From Kiritimatiellales bacterium (lineage in GTDB: Bacteria > Verrucomicrobiota > Kiritimatiellia > Kiritimatiellales > Tichowtungiaceae), in NCBI GenBank assembly GCA_028692515.1, contig JAQUXG010000074.1:1-7819 (forward strand): a DNA stretch of 7,819 nucleotides, in the 5' to 3' direction. The number at the start of each line of letters is the position of its first letter. Within the stretch, counting starts at the first letter, position 1. The position numbers were made by a program, and so were the translations under genes. Below the pieces are notes generated by a model. The model was not told the DNA's origin and did no database searches. It saw nothing but the letters and a program-made list of their open reading frames with translations. Shown in pieces: positions 5,793 through 7,819 of this stretch.

Positions 5793-5798
5793 TATACT
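5793..5798 (+). promoter_or_regulatory. Probable -10 element of the DAHP synthase gene
   Basis: TATACT matches TATAAT at five of six positions. Transcription would begin around 5804-5806, directly before the ATG at 5807. No Shine-Dalgarno sequence lies in between, so the transcript looks leaderless or nearly so. A -35 at 17-19 bases would fall in the left arm of palindrome copy C. Confidence 0.5.
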
Positions 5799-5806
5799 AC
5801 GTGCTC

Positions 5807-6832
5807 ATGAATTCAATTTGTCCATTAGAAAACCTGCGCGTAGAAAGCGTTACGCAGCTGATCGCGCCGAACGAGCTTAAGCAACAGCTACCGCCAACCG
5901 ATGCCGCATGCACTACCATTGCGAACGGCCGCGAAGCGATCCGCGCCGTATTGGAACGCAAAGATCCGCGCCTGCTGGTTATTGTCGGCCCCTGCTCCAT
6001 TCACGACCCCGCCGCCGCGCTGGATTATGCAAAACGACTGGCGGCTCTCAACGAAACAGTAAAAGACCGCCTCCTGATCGTCATGCGCGTCTATTTTGAA
6101 AAACCGCGCACCACCGTCGGCTGGAAAGGCTTCATCAACGACCCGCACCTCGACGAATCGTTCGACATGGAATACGGCCTGCACGCCGCTCGCCAGCTGA
6201 TGTTGGATATCACCGCACTCGGACTGCCGATCGCCACCGAATTTCTCGACCCGATCATCCCGCAATACATCGGCGACCTCGTCAGCTGGGCGGCCATCGG
6301 CGCGCGCACCATCGAATCACAGACGCACCGTGAAATGACCAGCGGACTCTCCATGCCCGTCGGCCTGAAAAACTCGACGGACGGAAGCGTCCAACGCGCC
6401 ATCGATGCCCTGCTCGCCTGCCAAAGTCCGCACAGTTTTCTCGGCATCGACCAGGAAGGTCGCGGAAGTATCGTCAAAACCCGCGGCAACCCGGACACCC
6501 ACCTTGTCTTGCGCGGCGGTGGCGGAAAAACCAACTATCACGCCGATGAAGTCGCGACCGCCGCCGAGAAACTGCGCGCCTCCGGGCTGCCGAAAATCAT
6601 GATGGTCGACTGCTCGCACGCCAACTCCGGAAAAATTCCGGCGCGCCAGGCCGATGTCTGGAAAGAGCTGCTCGAACAGCGCAAACAGCCGGACTGCCCC
6701 GTCATCGGCGCCATGCTCGAAAGCTTTATCGAAGAAGGCGCTCAGCCGATCAGTGATAACCTGAAATACGGACAGTCCATCACCGACGGTTGCATTGACT
6801 GGGCGACAACCCGAACCCTTTTGGAAATGTAA
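5807..6832 (+). CDS. aroF: 3-deoxy-7-phosphoheptulonate (DAHP) synthase, class I, probably tyrosine-sensitive type
   Basis: Condenses phosphoenolpyruvate with erythrose 4-phosphate, the first step of the shikimate pathway. The 341 residues align along their length with the E. coli AroF/AroG/AroH type. Catalytic and metal motifs: GPCSIHDP (61-68, Cys63), KPRTTVGWKG (99-108), GARTIESQTHRE (165-176), PVGLKNSTDG (184-193, Lys188), DCSHANSG (268-275, His271), Glu305 and ITDGCIDW (325-332, Asp327). Regulatory positions known from AroG are kept: PQ (152-153), Ser182 and Phe211. Gly213 stands where AroG has Ser211. Gly there is found in tyrosine-inhibited AroF and yeast Aro4, so tyrosine control is inferred; isozyme choice remains uncertain. 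I chose ATG 5807 because residues before it match nothing in the family and a TATACT box lies just upstream. An ATG at 5726 in the same frame is rejected. Agmatine deiminase follows 3 bases downstream. Confidence 0.95.
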   Translation: MNSICPLENLRVESVTQLIAPNELKQQLPPTDAACTTIANGREAIRAVLERKDPRLLVIVGPCSIHDPAAALDYAKRLAALNETVKDRLLIVMRVYFEKPRTTVGWKGFINDPHLDESFDMEYGLHAARQLMLDITALGLPIATEFLDPIIPQYIGDLVSWAAIGARTIESQTHREMTSGLSMPVGLKNSTDGSVQRAIDALLACQSPHSFLGIDQEGRGSIVKTRGNPDTHLVLRGGGGKTNYHADEVATAAEKLRASGLPKIMMVDCSHANSGKIPARQADVWKELLEQRKQPDCPVIGAMLESFIEEGAQPISDNLKYGQSITDGCIDWATTRTLLEM

Positions 6833-6835
6833 TTT

Positions 6836-7819
6836 ATGAAACGATTACCCGCCGAATGGGAGCCGCAGGACGCCGTGCTGATCTGCTGGCCGCACGAACA
6901 AACCGACTGGGCTCCGTATTTAAACGAAGCCGAGGCGGTCTTTATGGACATCGCCGATGCCGTCGCCCGCTTTGAGAAACTGATCGTCGTCGTCCCCGAC
7001 GAACAGTGCGTCCGCACCAAGCTCGCCGCGCGCGGCGTGAACATGAACAACGTCGCGCTCTACGAAATTGAATCCAACGACACCTGGGCGCGCGACTTCG
7101 GCCCGATCACCATTTACGAAGACGGCAAACCGGTTTTACTCGATTTTACCTTCACCGGATGGGGCGGAAAATTTGAAGCCGGGCTCGACAACCAGATCAC
7201 ATCGAAACTCCACAAGCTCGGCGCGTTCGGCGAAACGCCGTTGCGCAAAGTCGATCTGATTCTCGAAGGCGGAAGCATCGAAAGCGACGGCGAAGGCTCC
7301 CTGCTCACGACATCCGAATGCCTGCTCAACCCCAACCGCAACGCGCAGTTCAGCAAAGAACAGGTCGAAGAAAAGCTCGCCGCAGAATTCGGAGCAAAAA
7401 AGTCCCACTGGTTGGAAAACGGTGCGCTCGCCGGTGACGACACCGACGCCCATATCGATACCCTCGCCCGTCTCTGTCCCGAAAACACGATTCTCTACGT
7501 CCAATGCACCGATCCGGCGGATGAACACTTTCCAGCGCTCCAAAAAATGGAGGATGAGTTAAAGCAGACCGGAGCCCGCCTGCTTCCGCTGCCGTGGCCG
7601 AAAGCCAAATTTGACGGCTCCGGCGATCGCCTGCCGGCCACCTACGCCAATTTTCTGATCATCAACGGTGCGGTGCTCGTTCCGGTCTATAACGATCCGT
7701 CCGATTTCCAAGCTTTGGAAACCGTCGGAAAAGCATTTCCAGACAGAGAAATCGTCGGTATAGACTGTTCCGTATTGATTCTGCAACACGGCTCGCTCCA
7801 CTGCGTCACCATGCAGATT
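6836..7819 (+). CDS. aguA: Agmatine deiminase / peptidyl-arginine deiminase family protein (AguA), 3' end outside window
   Basis: Family members hydrolyse agmatine to N-carbamoylputrescine and ammonia, a route to putrescine. 328 residues are visible from MKRLPAEWEPQDAVLICWPH, the typical start of the Porphyromonas-type deiminase family. Catalytic motifs: TWARDFGP (83-90, Asp87), LEGGSIE (143-149), DDTDAHID (201-208, His206) and GSLHCVTMQI (319-328), with nucleophile Cys323. All catalytic residues are present and only the last few residues are cut off. The start lies 3 bases after the DAHP synthase stop, so the genes are probably co-transcribed. The ribosome binding site is weak (GGAA about 10 bases upstream), suggesting translational coupling. 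Substrate specificity within the family is not certain from sequence. An N-carbamoylputrescine amidohydrolase gene downstream would support agmatine. The coding sequence contains a near-copy of the intergenic palindrome at 7705-7721. Confidence 0.92.
   Translation, partial: MKRLPAEWEPQDAVLICWPHEQTDWAPYLNEAEAVFMDIADAVARFEKLIVVVPDEQCVRTKLAARGVNMNNVALYEIESNDTWARDFGPITIYEDGKPVLLDFTFTGWGGKFEAGLDNQITSKLHKLGAFGETPLRKVDLILEGGSIESDGEGSLLTTSECLLNPNRNAQFSKEQVEEKLAAEFGAKKSHWLENGALAGDDTDAHIDTLARLCPENTILYVQCTDPADEHFPALQKMEDELKQTGARLLPLPWPKAKFDGSGDRLPATYANFLIINGAVLVPVYNDPSDFQALETVGKAFPDREIVGIDCSVLILQHGSLHCVTMQI
7705..7721. repeat. Partial palindrome TTTCCAAnnnTTGGAAA inside aguA
   Basis: 7-base arms with a 3-base spacer (GCT) match the inner 14 of 16 arm positions of the intergenic palindrome. 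They encode FQALE (residues 291-295). It may be a genuine site within the gene or a chance result of codon choice. Confidence 0.5.

Noticed and set aside
5726..5806. N-terminal extension of DAHP synthase from the ATG at 5726
   Set aside because: The extra 27 residues run through palindrome copy C and the TATACT box and resemble no DAHP synthase N-terminus; the family start fits ATG 5807.

Overview
The window is an ordinary stretch of a moderately GC-rich Gram-negative chromosome. A lipoprotein-type ApbE and a signal-peptide-bearing beta-barrel-like protein ending in phenylalanine point to an outer membrane. The organism cannot be named from the sequence. Two kinds of non-coding repeat, a TTTTCCAAnnnTTGGAAAA palindrome and a heptad repeat of TTCGAA type, remind me of PVC-group bacteria such as Kiritimatiellota or Planctomycetes. 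That is recollection and has not been tested.

Layout. Minus strand, 1-2108: trpG (cut by the window start) lies downstream of trpE; these are the two subunits of anthranilate synthase. The gap between them and the last 20 codons of trpE consist of an imperfect palindromic repeat. Then a 150-bp divergent promoter region (2109-2258). Plus strand, 2259-3906: an Nramp metal transporter and a universal stress protein separated by one base. They meet, 3' end to 3' end, a minus-strand pair at 3936-5719: a lipoprotein ApbE (flavin transferase) overlapping a beta-barrel-like outer-membrane protein by ATGA. A short divergent region (5720-5806) follows. Plus strand from 5807: a class I DAHP synthase, then 3 bases later an agmatine deiminase whose last few residues fall outside the window. 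No stretch above 300 bases lacks a gene, and I see no tRNA, rRNA, CRISPR array or insertion sequence.

Function. DAHP synthase is the entry step of the shikimate pathway, and TrpE/TrpG the first step of the tryptophan branch. Both enzymes keep residues expected for feedback inhibition. Both have the same exact 19-bp palindrome just upstream, where a -35 element would lie. A third exact copy fills the gap between the convergent genes, so the element may be a general genomic element and not a pathway-specific operator. This palindrome family and the repeat that has become the trpE tail are the observations most worth following. I found no convincing new defence system, mobile system or other unknown multi-gene system.
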